A DNA stretch of 64,000 nucleotides from Monarcha castaneiventris obscurior (Eukaryota > Chordata > Aves > Passeriformes > Monarchidae). The stretch spans positions 53,879,147 to 53,943,146 of the forward strand of contig JAMPIT010000894.1 in NCBI GenBank assembly GCA_026261815.1, given 5' to 3'. Below are positions 32,690 through 44,054 of this stretch, piece by piece. Below the pieces are notes generated by a model. That model was not told the origin of the DNA, searched no databases, and was given only the letters and a program-made list of their open reading frames with translations. Made by a program: the position numbers and the translations under genes. Numbering within the stretch: the first letter of the stretch is position 1; each line of letters opens with the position of its first letter.

Positions 32690-33156
32690 TTTCTGTCTGA
32701 ATAAGCCCCGGCAAGGTACATTCCACAGATAAGCATTTCATGGGATTTCCTCATCTGGCAGAGCTCCAGGTTGTATGCGTATATACAGAAATATGGTTCC
32801 AGGATGTATGTATAAGCAACAATAATATACTTGCACCAGAAACTGATTCCAACAGCAAAAATTGAATACTGATTTCAGGAACTGTCATCAGGCGTGGTGA
32901 AAAAACCCAGGAAAATTATATTGTTGTATTGAAAAGATAAAACAAACAAAGAAGAAAAAAAGGTATAAAAGAACACCTCAGAGAAACCGCAGTTGTGAAC
33001 CGGCGAGATTGGAACCTATAGAGGTCGGAACTCAGTTCACCCAGCGCCGATCGCCTGGCTCGGTGTTGGCTTTGCTTCGTGGCTCTTTCCGAATTTTATA
33101 CGTTGATTATTAATAAATTCTCTTTACTCATACTATTGATTGGCTCGTTTATAACA
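32690..33156 (+). mobile_element. ERV LTR, plus strand
   Basis: TATAAAA at 32964-32970, then about 150 bases, AATAAA at 33112-33117, and an ending TATAACA at 33156 are in LTR order. The left end is not certain. A GC-rich YY1-motif repeat follows directly. Confidence 0.5.
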
Positions 33157-33229
33157 GTTCAGTGATTCAGGTGACGTCAGCGTGACACTTTCTGTTGAAA
33201 AAGGGCCAGCTAAATCTACACTCTGAGAT

Positions 33230-33640
33230 ATTTCCCCGGGCCGGCTGTGGGACCAGAGCCGGGCCCGGCACCGCGCGGCTCGGGGGCCTCTCGTGGGCGA
33301 CCGCTACCGAGGCGTCCCCGCCCGGCCCCGGCGCCGCTGGCCCCACAGCCCGTGTCCGCACACCGGGAAACGCCGCGGAAAATCGCCATGAAAGCGCTGG
33401 ATCGCCGTGGGCGTCGTGTTCAGGCAGCCGAAGTGACGGAGCGGGGTCCTTCCTCCCTGATAGCTTTGTCCCTGCCCAAGGCGCATGCGCACGGTGCCGC
33501 CACCTTTGGAAGGTCAAGTAAGCCGCGTGCCGAATCGCCATCTTTGGTGTGGCATCACGTGATAGCCTCCCTCCGTCGCCATCTTGGCTACTGGCAGAAG
33601 CTACTTCCGGTCTAGCTGCCATCTTTGGTGTGGTACCATT
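33230..33640 (-). repeat. GC-rich repeat with YY1-like motifs, right inverted arm
   Basis: On the minus strand the order of motifs matches 29520-30000: CCAAGATGGCG, GATGCCACACC, AAGATGGCG, GCATGCGCCTTGGGCAGGGA and a GC-rich tail. CGCCATCTT-type sites lie near 33537, 33576 and 33617. An E-box CACGTG is at about 33557, and ETS-like CTTCCGG sites occur nearby. It is a CpG-rich inverted copy of the left arm. Confidence 0.7.
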
Positions 33641-33659
33641 AAGGCCCCCGCCCCTCAGA

Positions 33660-33870
33660 AACGCGTGTCTTTTCGGCTGCCTGAACTCCCACGCCCACAC
33701 TGCGCTTGCACGGCGATTTTCCGCTGCGTTTCCCGGTGCGAGGACACGTGTGGTGCGGTCAGCGGCGCCGGGGGCGGGCGGCAGCGGCGGGGGTCCGCCT
33801 TCGCCATCTTGAGTGTGGCTGCAAGCCCGACCCGCCCTCTTGAGTGTCCTAACAAACCGTCACTTCCGGC
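33660..33870 (+). repeat. Third partial copy of GC-rich YY1-motif repeat
   Basis: TTTTCGGCTGCCTGAACTC through CGGCGCCGGGGGCGGGCG closely matches the reverse complement of 33305-33437, forming a local inverted repeat with about 230 bases between arms. Another CGCCATCTT site is at 33802. Confidence 0.7.
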
Positions 33871-34320
33871 GTGCTGAGGGCAGCCTGTGGGCAGCTCTGT
33901 TGTGGCGGTGCCCGCCCGCTGCCCCCGGCCCGTGTACCGCTGCTATTCCCAGTCACAATTCCCTCCGCACGGCGCCCTTGGCTTTTATCGCCGTGGCCCC
34001 GCTCAGCCACGGCCGAACTCTGCTTCACGCCTCCCCTCCGTTTGCAGACACGGCCCCGCTCGGCAGCCTCCAGGCGGCGGCAGCACCGCAGAGCTCAGCC
34101 CGGGGCTGGGACACCGACAGAGAAAAGCCGGCTTGGAGCGCTTTTTGTTTCCTTCATCATCTTTTCGCGTGTTTGCAGGCGCTTGGTTGGTTCATTGCTG
34201 TATAAAAACGCTGTGTCGTTATTTGCAAAACCTACAGGTGTCCATTCCGAGTTTCTTATATTCCTGTGAAGAAGATAATAGAGAGGGTTTATTTTGAAAT
34301 GAATTTATATAAAAACTAGT
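33870..34320. other. CpG-rich sequence, possible CpG island, no gene recognised
   Basis: GC-rich to about 34150 and open in several frames, but the predicted peptides share no motif I know. Together with the preceding arms it could be an active promoter; the direction is unknown. Confidence 0.4.
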
Positions 34321-34323
34321 ATC

Positions 34324-34326
<3 letters not shown>

Positions 34327-34373
<47 letters not shown>
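34327..34373. repeat. (TC)n microsatellite
   Basis: About 23 uninterrupted TC units, followed by TATGTATATATAAAT. Confidence 0.95.
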
Positions 34374-34375
<2 letters not shown>

Positions 34376-34779
34376 GTATATATAAATGAAAACCCTGGCA
34401 GGTTTTAGGATTCTACATACAGCCCCTCCCTGTGAATTTTCTGGCATTTTTGGGTCCCTCTGGGGGGGGAGCACCCAGCACGGCCCCCCTCATTCCCCAC
34501 TCCCACGCATCATGGCTCTCCCAGGGACATTGGGGAGCCCCAAAAGACATAGGAACCCCCGAGTCTCCACCCTCTCCCCCAGCCTTTTTTCCTCAGCCCC
34601 AAAGAAGGCAAAAAAGGAGTCAAACTGCCCTGCACAGCAGCGCGTCGCTTTAATAAAACCATGCGTACACGGCCCCCCAAAAAGGGGCTCTGCTGGCACA
34701 ATGAAGGGAGGCAGCCCCCAGAAGGGTTGAAGTTCCTCCCCAGCTCCGGTGCCGCAGGCTGGAGGCCGCCCCACGGCAG

Positions 34780-35320
34780 CGTGTCCCGGGATGGAGCCGT
34801 GTCCCGGGATGGAGCCGTGTCCCGGGATGGAGCAGCGTGTCCCGGGATGGTGCCGTGTCCCGGGATGGTGCCGCGTCCCGGGATGGTGCCGCGGCTCCCG
34901 GGATGGGGCAGCGTGTCCCGGGATGGAGCCGTGTCCCGGGACGGAGCCGTGTGTCCCGGGATGGAGCAGCGTGTCTCGGGATGGAGCCGTGTCCCGGGAC
35001 GGAGCCGTGTGTCCCGGGATGGAGCAGCGTGTCCCGGGATGGTGCCGTGTCCCGGGATGGTGCCGTGTCCCGGGATGGGGCAGCGTGTCCCGGATGGGGC
35101 AGCGTGTCCCGGGATGGTGCCGGGTCCCGGGATGGAGCAGCGTGTCCCGGGATGGGGCCGCGTGTCCCGGGATGGTGCCGTGTCCCGGGATGGGGCAGCG
35201 TGTCCCGGATGGGGCAGCGTGTCCCGGGATGGAGCAGCGTGTCCCGGGATGGAGCAGCGTGTCCCGGGATGGTGCCGGGTCCCGGGGTGGAGCCGTGTCC
35301 CGGGATGGTGCCGGGTCCCG
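34780..35320. repeat. SmaI-site minisatellite, 18-20 bp unit
   Basis: Around 28-30 tandem copies of GTGTCCCGGGATGGAGCC and close variants (GGTGCC, GGGGCAGC, GGAGCAGC). Almost every unit has CCCGGG and CpG. Unit lengths of 18 and 20 shift the frame, and long open frames on both strands (a 505-codon one on minus) are products of the repeat. Confidence 0.95.
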
Positions 35321-35459
35321 CTCAGGCTCCGCTCCGCTCCTGCGCTCGGGGCAGTGCCAGGAGCGGTCCCATCCCTTCCCTACGGCGCCGCTGCCGCCCC
35401 TGTGAGGCTGCAGCCCGGGATCCCAAACTGCGCTCACGGACCCATCCAGCAGCGCCATG

Positions 35460-36110
35460 GGAGCACCAGGGAGAGATGAGGAGAGGCAGAAAGGTGTAGT
35501 GGGAGCAGAGAGGGCACAGGAAGAAAAGGAAGAACAGGGTGCAGGATGGAATTGAGAAAAAAAAATCGGGGATGGACAGCACGACAGAGAGGGATTAAAA
35601 AAGAATAGGTACAGGGAACGGGACAGAAGGATCCAGTGAGAAACAATGGCACAGGGAGCAGGACAGAGCAGCAGAGAATAACAAGGAACATGAGTGAGGC
35701 GCGGAGAAGGACAGAGAAAAAGAATGGGAAACACACAGGAAGGACAGAGGGACACAAAGACGAAGAGGGAAACAAGGACAGAGAGGGGAAACAAGGACAG
35801 AGAGAGGAAACGACCACGGCCTGTGGGTGTGGGGGGCAGACGGGCGAGGTGCAGCAGAGGGATGGAGAAAGAGAGGGATGGGCAGCAGGACAGAGGGTTA
35901 TAAAGAAAAGGGTGCAGTGAGGGAGAAGGACTGAGCAGCAGATGCCGACAGGTACAGGCAAAAGGACAGTGAGAGGGACAAAGAAATACAGTCACGCTGC
36001 AGGACAAAGGAAAAAGGAGAGGGAGAAAGAAGGAAAGATAAAGATGCAGGCAGGGAGTGAGACAGAGAGAGACAAAAAATAGGACAGAGAACAGGGAGAG
36101 GGATTGAGCA
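35460..36110. repeat. Purine-rich degenerate GGACAGAG tract
   Basis: About 650 bases are dominated by A and G on plus, with recurring GGACAGAG, GGAAACAAGGACAGAG and AGAGAGGGA. The strand bias is extreme. It may be an old, decayed simple repeat continuing from the SmaI minisatellite. Confidence 0.75.
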
Positions 36111-37035
36111 ATATTTATTAAATAAATATTGAGGATTTATTTCTTAAAAGGAAAACAAGAATGAGTGCCGCAGTGAAAGGGGAGCACACAGGACAAGAAA
36201 GGAACACAAAAGACACACCGGACAGAGAGAAGAAAAGGGGTGGAAAGTTGGATAGAAGGCTGAAAGAAAAACAGGAACAAACCCCAGGACTTACTAGAGA
36301 GTGTGGCTGATGAACATGTCAATAAACCATCAGCTCGAACAGAATCAGCTACTGTCACAGCTCGGCCTGGGACTCATTAATTAACATCTGTCTCCTGGCA
36401 GGGCCATGAACCCCCTGCTAAAACAAGAGGTGACAGCTGAATGGATGATGTGCACCAGGTTTGGTGCTGCTCAGCCCAAATCCCAGCCCGTGCCGCCAGT
36501 GAACACCCTGACCTCCAAACCTTTTCTCAGGGAAATTTCACCTTTATCCACTCTCTTCCCCTCCCGGTGTCACAGTGTGCTCGGAATGAACACGATGAGA
36601 GGCTTCTCTGTTGCAGGTTCTTTGGAAATCCTACACTGACTTTGACATTGAGCAAGAGGAGCATGAGAAAACCGGGAAAAGTGTGTGGCTCAGTTAAACA
36701 GCAATACCAACACAGCCCACAGACAAAAAAGCTTGGGGTGTCGCCGTTGGGTTTTTTTTTTCCCATTCTTCCTTTCAGTGACTTTTGCAAGCAAACTCTG
36801 AAGCTCACAAGCCACACGAGTCCCCCAGCGCCCCTTGCCGGGACTCGCTCCGTGCCCGGCCCCGCTCGCCTCGGCTCCGCACGGCTCGGACCGGCACGGC
36901 TCTGCCAGTCCCTGTCGGCAGCTCAGCCGCGAAATTCCCATTCCACCTCAGAAATTCCCCAGGGGTCAGGAGGGCCCCCCACGCAAGACATTTGGTGCCG
37001 GGGCACGGGCAGAAACGCCCTCCAAATGCAGCGGC
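36110..37035. other. Unclassified sequence, no gene seen
   Basis: It contains a stretch at about 36650-36770 (CAGCCCACAGACAAAAAAGC) that resembles 32480-32560, and a CpG-rich patch at 36830-37020. Probably repeat derived. Confidence 0.4.
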
Positions 37036-37039
37036 ACGC

Positions 37040-37555
37040 CCCGATTTAAACCCTTCAAATGCTGGAAAAGCTGGAGTTTCCTTCAATTTAGCCCCTGAAA
37101 CTGAGGTAACTGGGGGTGTTTACCTCAATTTAAAGCAATACAGTGGCAAATAAATGGGTTCTGCCCTTCAATTTAATCCCCTAAAATATCAAAAAAAGAG
37201 GGGTTTCCCTCAATTTAAATCTCTCACGTGATGGAAAAAGGGGAACCCTCAATTCAGACCCTTAAAAAGCAGGGACAACAGGGCCTCCCCCTCAATTTAA
37301 ACCTTAGGATGATGAAAATGGGGGGGTTACCCTCAATTCAAACCCATAAAATGGCAACATCCGTGCTTTCCCCTTCCATTTAAAATGGAACACGGGGATG
37401 CCCTGTCAATTGATACCCCTAACACCATGGAAAAGGCAGGTTTTCCTTCAATCAATACCCTGAAAATGACAGGTGAAGGGGGATCCCTGCTCCCCAGTTC
37501 AAACACAGACTATAATGGAAGAGGAGTTTCTTCCCTCAATTTAAACTCCTTTTGT
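37040..37555. repeat. Degenerate ~40-bp tandem array with CTCAATTTAAACCC core
   Basis: The core (CAATTTAAAC or CAATTCAAAC and close variants) recurs about 13 times between 37043 and 37545 with spacings of roughly 35-47 bases, each followed by CCNTAAAATGG-like and AAAAGGGG-like segments. The order of segments is kept while sequence has diverged, so this is an old tandem repeat. Confidence 0.75.
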
Positions 37556-38965
37556 CCTCATAACCTCCATTTTTCTTGTGGGGCACCTGGGGAGGGACTG
37601 AGGGCACTTGGGAGGGACTGGCAAGATGAAATCAAAAGCGAAAAGGGGAAAGGAGAAAGATCCCCCTGCAAATCCACACTCTGGCTCACCTGCTCCTGCC
37701 CGGCACAAAGGTTTGTCCCTTGGCACCTCCTTTAAGCCACGCTCCACATCCAAGTGCATCCGGGTGCTCCCCCGGACCCTGTGAGATGCTCTCACCGTCG
37801 TTCCATAAGAGACCCCCCAGGAGCCCACCATAAGCCCCTCTCCTCCAGCATCTCCATGCAAAAGTGAGCTGAGGAAACCCCTCCTAAAGCAGCCCCCGGC
37901 AGGAGCTGCCCTCTTCTCATCCTCACAGCTCACACCCGGGACTCTGTGATGTGTATCCCCCACGCCAGCTCCGAGAAGGAGGGACCACACCTACGAGAGG
38001 ACTCTAATTTCTTCTCAGGTTTTCTTGTTATAGCGAGGGGTTTTACTATTTAGTATTATTATCCTTTTCCTGTGTGTTTGTTAATAAATAGATTTTATCT
38101 CTTTCACTTCGAGGAATTTTTTCCCGAACCTGGTGGGGGGAAGGGTGGTTGTAACCTGACTTTTCTCCCAGAGGATATATTGCTAGATTTTGGGAAAAAC
38201 TGGCACACAGGTGCAGAAAGGACTTGCTGCTCATTCCCTCGCTCCAGGAACTCCCAGCAGCTCCACACCCTCTTTTCTCACATCCTGATCATTTCTCCAA
38301 GAACGGAGCTATGCATTTCAATTCCCTTCTCTTTTCTCCAACAATTCCCACCAGTCCAGACCTAAAGCTGACACAAGGAGCGCTCAGTGCCCACGGATCC
38401 AAATCCAGACCTTGCCATCCCTAAACCAGAAACTCCGAACACACAATCCTGGAAAATTTGCATTAATTCAAACCTATCATTTAAGACACACCGAATACTT
38501 CAAAATTCCCAAGAAACAACCTGTTGCTTTCAGCTCCCGGGGTTTTTGCTTTGAACTCATGCGGATTTGGGGATCAAGGAATTTCCCTGAAAAAACCTGT
38601 GCGGTGCACGCTGGAATCCCCAGTCCTGTGAATCCAGGGAGTGTTAAAAGCTTAGTCCAACCTGGGCCCCCATAAATTTTTGCCAAATATCCCCCAAATC
38701 CTCAGGATAACAGAACCCTCTGGTACTGCATTTTTAGTTTATTCCCAGTGCTGGGCTCTGGATATGAGCTTTGGGGGAGCAAGGCCGTTCAGAGCCAGGG
38801 GAGTATATTTGGGAACAACACTGGCTGCCTTGAGGCAATTCAGGTCCCATAGCTCAGGCAGCAGCACAAAGTCAGTGCAGACAAATGATCCACAGGAGCT
38901 GTGGGATTTTCTGCTCTTCCTGCAATGGCATTTGTGGCTGAGCAGTTCAGATCAAGGCCTGATGC
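37556..38965. other. Unclassified intergenic sequence
   Basis: Many short open frames and no motif or splice pattern I can support. Probably old repeat debris. Confidence 0.4.
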
Positions 38966-40514
38966 TGTGGTTTGACACTGGCCAAACGCCACGCACCCAC
39001 GAAAGTTGCTCACTCACCCTCCCCTGCCACAGCTGGGTAGAGGAGAGAAAAATTTCATGAAGGCTTCAGAAGCTGAGATAAGGACTGGGAGAAAACACTC
39101 CAAGGGCAAAACAGACTCAACTTAGAAGTACAAAGTGAATTTATTACTAACAAAATCAGAGGAGGATAATGAGAAGTAAAAGAAACCCTCCAAAATACCT
39201 TTTCCCCGCAGCCCCTCCCTCCTTCCCACCGACAGTGCAGGGAGAGAGGGCGTGGGGGTTTGGTCAGTTCATCACCGAGTTTTCCTTCCACTGCTCCGGG
39301 AGAGGAGTCCTTCCCCTGGGAGGCCGTGGGTCCCTCCCACGGGAGACAGTTCTCCACGAACCTCTCCGCCGTGGCTCCACTCTCACGAGCAGCAGTCCCA
39401 ATGCCCCTGCTGCAGCGTGAGTCCCTGCCACGGGCACACAGCCCTCCCAAAACTGCTGCGCCGTGGGTCTCTCTTTCCACGGGGTGCAGTCCTCCAAGGA
39501 CAGGCTGCTCCAGCCTGGGAGCAGGGCCCTCTCTCTCTCCACCGGCTCTTCCACGGGAACGCAGCCTCCTCCAGGCATCCACCGGCTCTGGCACGGGCAC
39601 TTCCCCCACAGGCTGCGGGTGGATCTCTGCATCCCCCGTGGATCCCCACGGGCTGCAGGTGGATCTCTGCATCCCCTGTGGATCCCCACGTGCTGTGGGT
39701 GGATCTCTGCATCCCCCGTGGATCCCCATGGGCCGCGGGTGGATCTCTGCATCCCCCTGGATCCCCACGGGCTGAGGGTGGATCTCTGCATCCCCCGTGG
39801 ATCGCCAGGGGCTGCAGGTGGATCTCTGCATCCCCTGTGGATCCCCACATGCTGCACGTGGATCTCTGCATCCCCCGTGGATCCCCAGGAGCTGCGTATG
39901 GATCTCTGCATCCCCTGTGGATCCCCATGGACTGCATATGGATCTCTGCATCCCCCGTGGATCCCCAGGGGCTGCGTATGGATCTCTGCATCCCCTGTGG
40001 ATCCCCATGAGCTGCGTATGGATCTCTGCATCCCCTGTGGATCCCCACGGACTGCGGGTGGATCTCTGCATCCCCCGTGGATCCCCATGGGCTGCGGGTG
40101 GATCTCTGCATCCCCCGTGGATCCCCATGGGCTGTGGGGCACAGCTGCCTCACCATGGGCTGCACCAGGGCCTGCAGAGGCATCTCGGCTCCAGCACCTG
40201 GGGCACCTCCTCCCCCTCCTCCTTCACTGCCCTTGGTGTCGCCATCTTGTTTCCCTCACATGTTCTCACCACTTCCTCTTCTCTGGCTAGAAGCCAAAAT
40301 TGTGTGACTTTGTTGTGATTTTCATCTTAAATATGTCCTCACAGAGGTGTTAGCAACCTCTCTCATTGGCTCAGTTTTGGCCATCAGTATGTCCATCTTC
40401 AGAGCCATCAGGGATTGGCTCTGCTGGACATGGTGGAAACAGCCAGCAGCTTCTCACAGGAGCCCCCTCTGTGGCCCCCCCTGCTACCAAAAACCAGGCC
40501 CTACAAAAGCAACA
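38966..40514 (-). mobile_element. Avian LTR-type element with internal 40-bp array
   Basis: The left part (TGTGGTTTGACACTGGCC), the middle (CTCCCACGGGAGACAGTTCT) and the right part (CAGCAGCTTCTCACAGGAGC, CCCCTGCTACCAAAAACCAG) are those of a widespread avian LTR element as I remember it. On the minus strand AATAAA is at 39145-39140 near the 3' end. The element normally has few internal GGATCTCTGC units; here they are expanded. Exact ends are approximate. Confidence 0.65.
39608..40140. repeat. 40-bp minisatellite, about 13 units
   Basis: Units start GGTGGATCTCTGCATCCCC and contain GTGGATCCCCA(C/T)GGGCTGC. Thirteen copies of GGATCTCTGCAT are seen; one unit is 39 bases. Since 40 is not a multiple of three, each strand reads a 40-residue super-repeat over three units, and the array is open in most frames, giving spurious open frames up to 357 codons. 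Confidence 0.95.
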
Positions 40515-40559
40515 CATTGGTGCAAACTGAAGCTATGGTAAGAATAAAGTGCTGTAGCA

Positions 40560-43500
40560 GTTAAAACACTAATTAGCTAGATGGGGTGGGAAAAGTCTTA
40601 TTGTGTTGGGATTTAGGATTGTTTAACTATGAATTAATTGTGGATTGATTTTTAAGTAAACTATCTGATTAATAGTAAGCTGTGTTACCATCTGTGCCTC
40701 AAAGATACATGCATGACTATTCAGTGTAGTCTTCATTGTCCCCTGGCTACTGAAAAATGTATTTGCCTGCTCCTCCAAATTTCAAAGTATATTTTATGGT
40801 ATTTGTGATAGGTGTTTTGGATGCCTCTCTGCTTTGGGATATATGAACTTATGCTAGGACTTTAATTTTTAAGTCTTTGTAATAACACATTGTTAGTCTT
40901 GGAAAGTCTTTGACACTGGATTTTTGGATTGCTGTCCTATAAAGCATTAGCAGTAAAGCTGTAAGCCTCATGAAAATCTGGATTTGGATGCTCTTATTAA
41001 CTAGGAGTGTATTTCTTGAAAGGTGTTGTTACTGAGAGTTGTGAACATTTGTGTGATGGTGGTTTACAGCAGAGCTGGGATGATGTGTCTCCCCTTGTGT
41101 CTCTTTGGGATGGCTGTCACTATAACACTGGAATTTTTCTTATCCTAAAGGTTAGAAAGTACAAAAATGGGAGTATTTCTTCACCTGTCTTTGTACAGAG
41201 TTGATCTAAAATGATCCCTTTTTATAGAAATCTCTAAGCATCATGATCTATCTATGCTCTGTGGTGTAACAGTTTGATATACACTCACTTATATGTAAAT
41301 AGCAAATAGCATTACCCCTTTGTGTGCTGTAACATTAGATCTACTGCCTTACTTATTTGTAGTCAGTAGAATCCAACTCCTTGAACAAAATAATTGAGAG
41401 GACCTGCCCTGAAGAATGAGAATAAGGACTATTCCAAAACAATAAATAGGTTTGAATTCATTATTTTAAGACATTATTTCATCTTTTATTGGATTTTTAA
41501 TCTTGCTCTGCTTTCTTACATATACAGCATGTAAAAGAAAGAATACCTGGATTTATCTCTTGGACAGTATATTAGGAGCACAGCTGAGAGTGTGATACAA
41601 TGTCACTCATCACATTGATGTGTACCTGGGCCCAAGTAAAATATTGTTCTTCAGTTGATAAGCAAGTATGTGAAATTGCATATGTTTATTATTCTTATCT
41701 AGGAGAAGAAGTTACCTTAATTCATATATTCATGTAATTTAATTTCCCTGGTTTTTTTACATATGCTGGGAATTGCTGTTTGTTCCTGGTGTTTCCTACA
41801 TAATTTTGAATCAAAATATCATGATGGGGAATCTGTCTGTTATTTCTGTCTTGCAAGATCAATATGACCCTGTGCCCCCTTTTAAAACTGTCTGATTTAG
41901 TAGGAAGCCTCTTCTTTGTGACTGTCAATGTGGAGAAACACAAATTTGGTGTCTGTGACAGACTGCGCGATGAGCTATAAAATTGGCTCAAAGGAAAGTA
42001 TTTGCTTCTAGAACACGTTTCTGAGACTCTGCCATTAGTAGGATATACAATTTTCCTGCTACACTCTGTGTTCCACAGTGATTATTACAGCTGTTGCCAT
42101 CTTATTCCCTAAGTCTAAACTAGTATAGAAAAACAACTTGAAAATTGTGATTGATAATACAGCAAATTGAAGGGGAGCGTGTCTGCTCTCCTAATGTTTC
42201 AGTCTTCTGATTTGATTTCTGTAAGAACCTTCTCCACTAGTGACAGGTAAATCCCCAAACTAATTTACTTACTTTGTCTTCAGCTATATCATTGAAAACT
42301 AATCTTGTTTGGGTTTCATTTTTGTTTAGGGTTCCCCCCTCCCCCATGAACTTGTGCTCAAGTAAATATTGCATTGGTGGTTTCAATCTTGGCCCTTTGT
42401 AATATTATGCAAGAGAATGATTTCTTAACAACAACAACAAATTACCTGTGGGAATTCTACAAGCAAAATATGTTCATTTTACACATTGACAATTCAGATC
42501 TTAAAATAAAAAAGTGTGTGTTTATTTGCACTTTGGCATTTTAACTAAACCAGTGTAGAGTCTCCACTTGCATCCTTCTGCTGAAAGGAAAAGAAAGATG
42601 CAAAAACGTATATGAAGGGTATTATTTCTGAATTTATTCAAATTCAGAGAAGGAGATAGGAATAAAGTCTTGGACATTTTAGGAAGTTTGCTTAACTAAT
42701 GGCTGTGTTTTTAAGGAGAAGATGTTTTTTTAATTTTTATTTCTGGGCAACTGCTCTTGCACAAAGGAAGAAGTTACCTAATGTTCAGGGTGCTTTTATG
42801 GCAAGTATTTGAATTTTCTGGAAAGAGAGGCATTGGATAAAATTTGGCTCAGCATCTGAACTTAGAGCTGTTTTATTTGAACGTGGCCAAAGATTTTTTG
42901 AAAATTGCCTGCTAGTTCACAAATGCTTCTCTCTGAAGTCCCAGCTGTCAGTCCAATCCATATCCTTATCTTTATTTATAAACTAGAACTATTTTTGCAT
43001 GAAGATTCCATGGGCATGAGATGTCTATAATAATATAATTACACTAAGATGTATGTACATGTTTCAAGTCAAATACTGAGGACTAGTAAAAGAACAGAAA
43101 TTTTCCTTCAAAACAAATCTTTATGTATAGGCTTGTTTAGTATTCTAAAAGCCCTTCTGAAGAAATTAAAAAATTTCCCAAGTAGATTTTTATATTAGCT
43201 TTTCTTTTATAGGCTACAGATGTATAAATGAAAGGATGTGTTTGGGCACAGACACAAAGCACTGCTGGCATCTTAGGACTGTTATCAATTTGAGAACAAC
43301 TATTAGTTCTGCCCTCTAGCCTTCTAAAGTTATTCCATGCATGTCTTATACAGATCTTTCTATGTATTTGTCCTCTTATCTCTGTCTCTGGACTTGATAA
43401 CAGTTACTTAAACCACAGAATTTTAACTAGTTGTGGGAAAAGAAACAAACATTTTTGTATCAGTTATCTCAGTGTCAGCAGTGGAATCTGAGATGTGAAA

Positions 43501-44050
43501 TTTGCATCAGAGTCATCTGAGTCAGAATTCAGAAAGGGTGGCAATATATCACAAGGTTAAACACAGAGAAGCAGGATAAGAGGGTAAAGACAATCCACGT
43601 GCCAAGGGATATTAGTAAAATTAGATAATGACTTCTCCATGAAGCAATTTTTTGAATGAAAAATGCTTCTATTTACTTGAAAGCTACTAAGTAACTTAAC
43701 ATGCCTTTCCAGCACTTTGCATGTGACTCTAGCTCATCTCTTGGCATTAGCATCCAGCTATTTCTTGAGAAAATAGGTGACCTGAGCTGCAACTGGACTG
43801 GAACTCTGGCAGCAGTTCAGTCCACCAGCTGAGCCACCACACCTAGGAGCAGTATTAAGAGGGAAATTATTTTGTACTGAAGGCATATGCTTCAGTGTAC
43901 ATGTCTGTACACTGTGTGAAGTATTGCATTTTAAAATGCAAATGTAAACTTTGGATGGAGATGAATTCTTTAAAACCACATGTTTGAGATGGAGGCTTGG
44001 GGGACATGGCTGAATGGGCATAAATAGAAATAAGAGCAGTTCAGACTGCT
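40560..44050. other. AT-rich intergenic sequence
   Basis: No exon, RNA gene or recognisable element. Base composition drops sharply in GC compared with 28-40 kb. Confidence 0.6.
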
Positions 44051-44054
44051 CATG

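Noticed and set aside
33167..34297. Several open frames of 110-177 codons in the CpG-rich block
   Set aside because: GC-rich DNA is open by chance; peptides on opposite strands resemble each other only because the DNA is an inverted repeat.
34490..36007. A 505-codon minus-strand open frame and overlapping plus-strand frames
   Set aside because: The translation is PGTRHHPGTR- and HPGTRCSIPGH-type repeats from the SmaI minisatellite and then the purine tract read in reverse; no domain.
39055..40183. Open frames of 252-357 codons on both strands
   Set aside because: They arise because the 40-bp unit contains no stop in most frames; the repeated GDPRGMQRS- or DLCIPRGSP-type peptides simply follow the DNA repeat.
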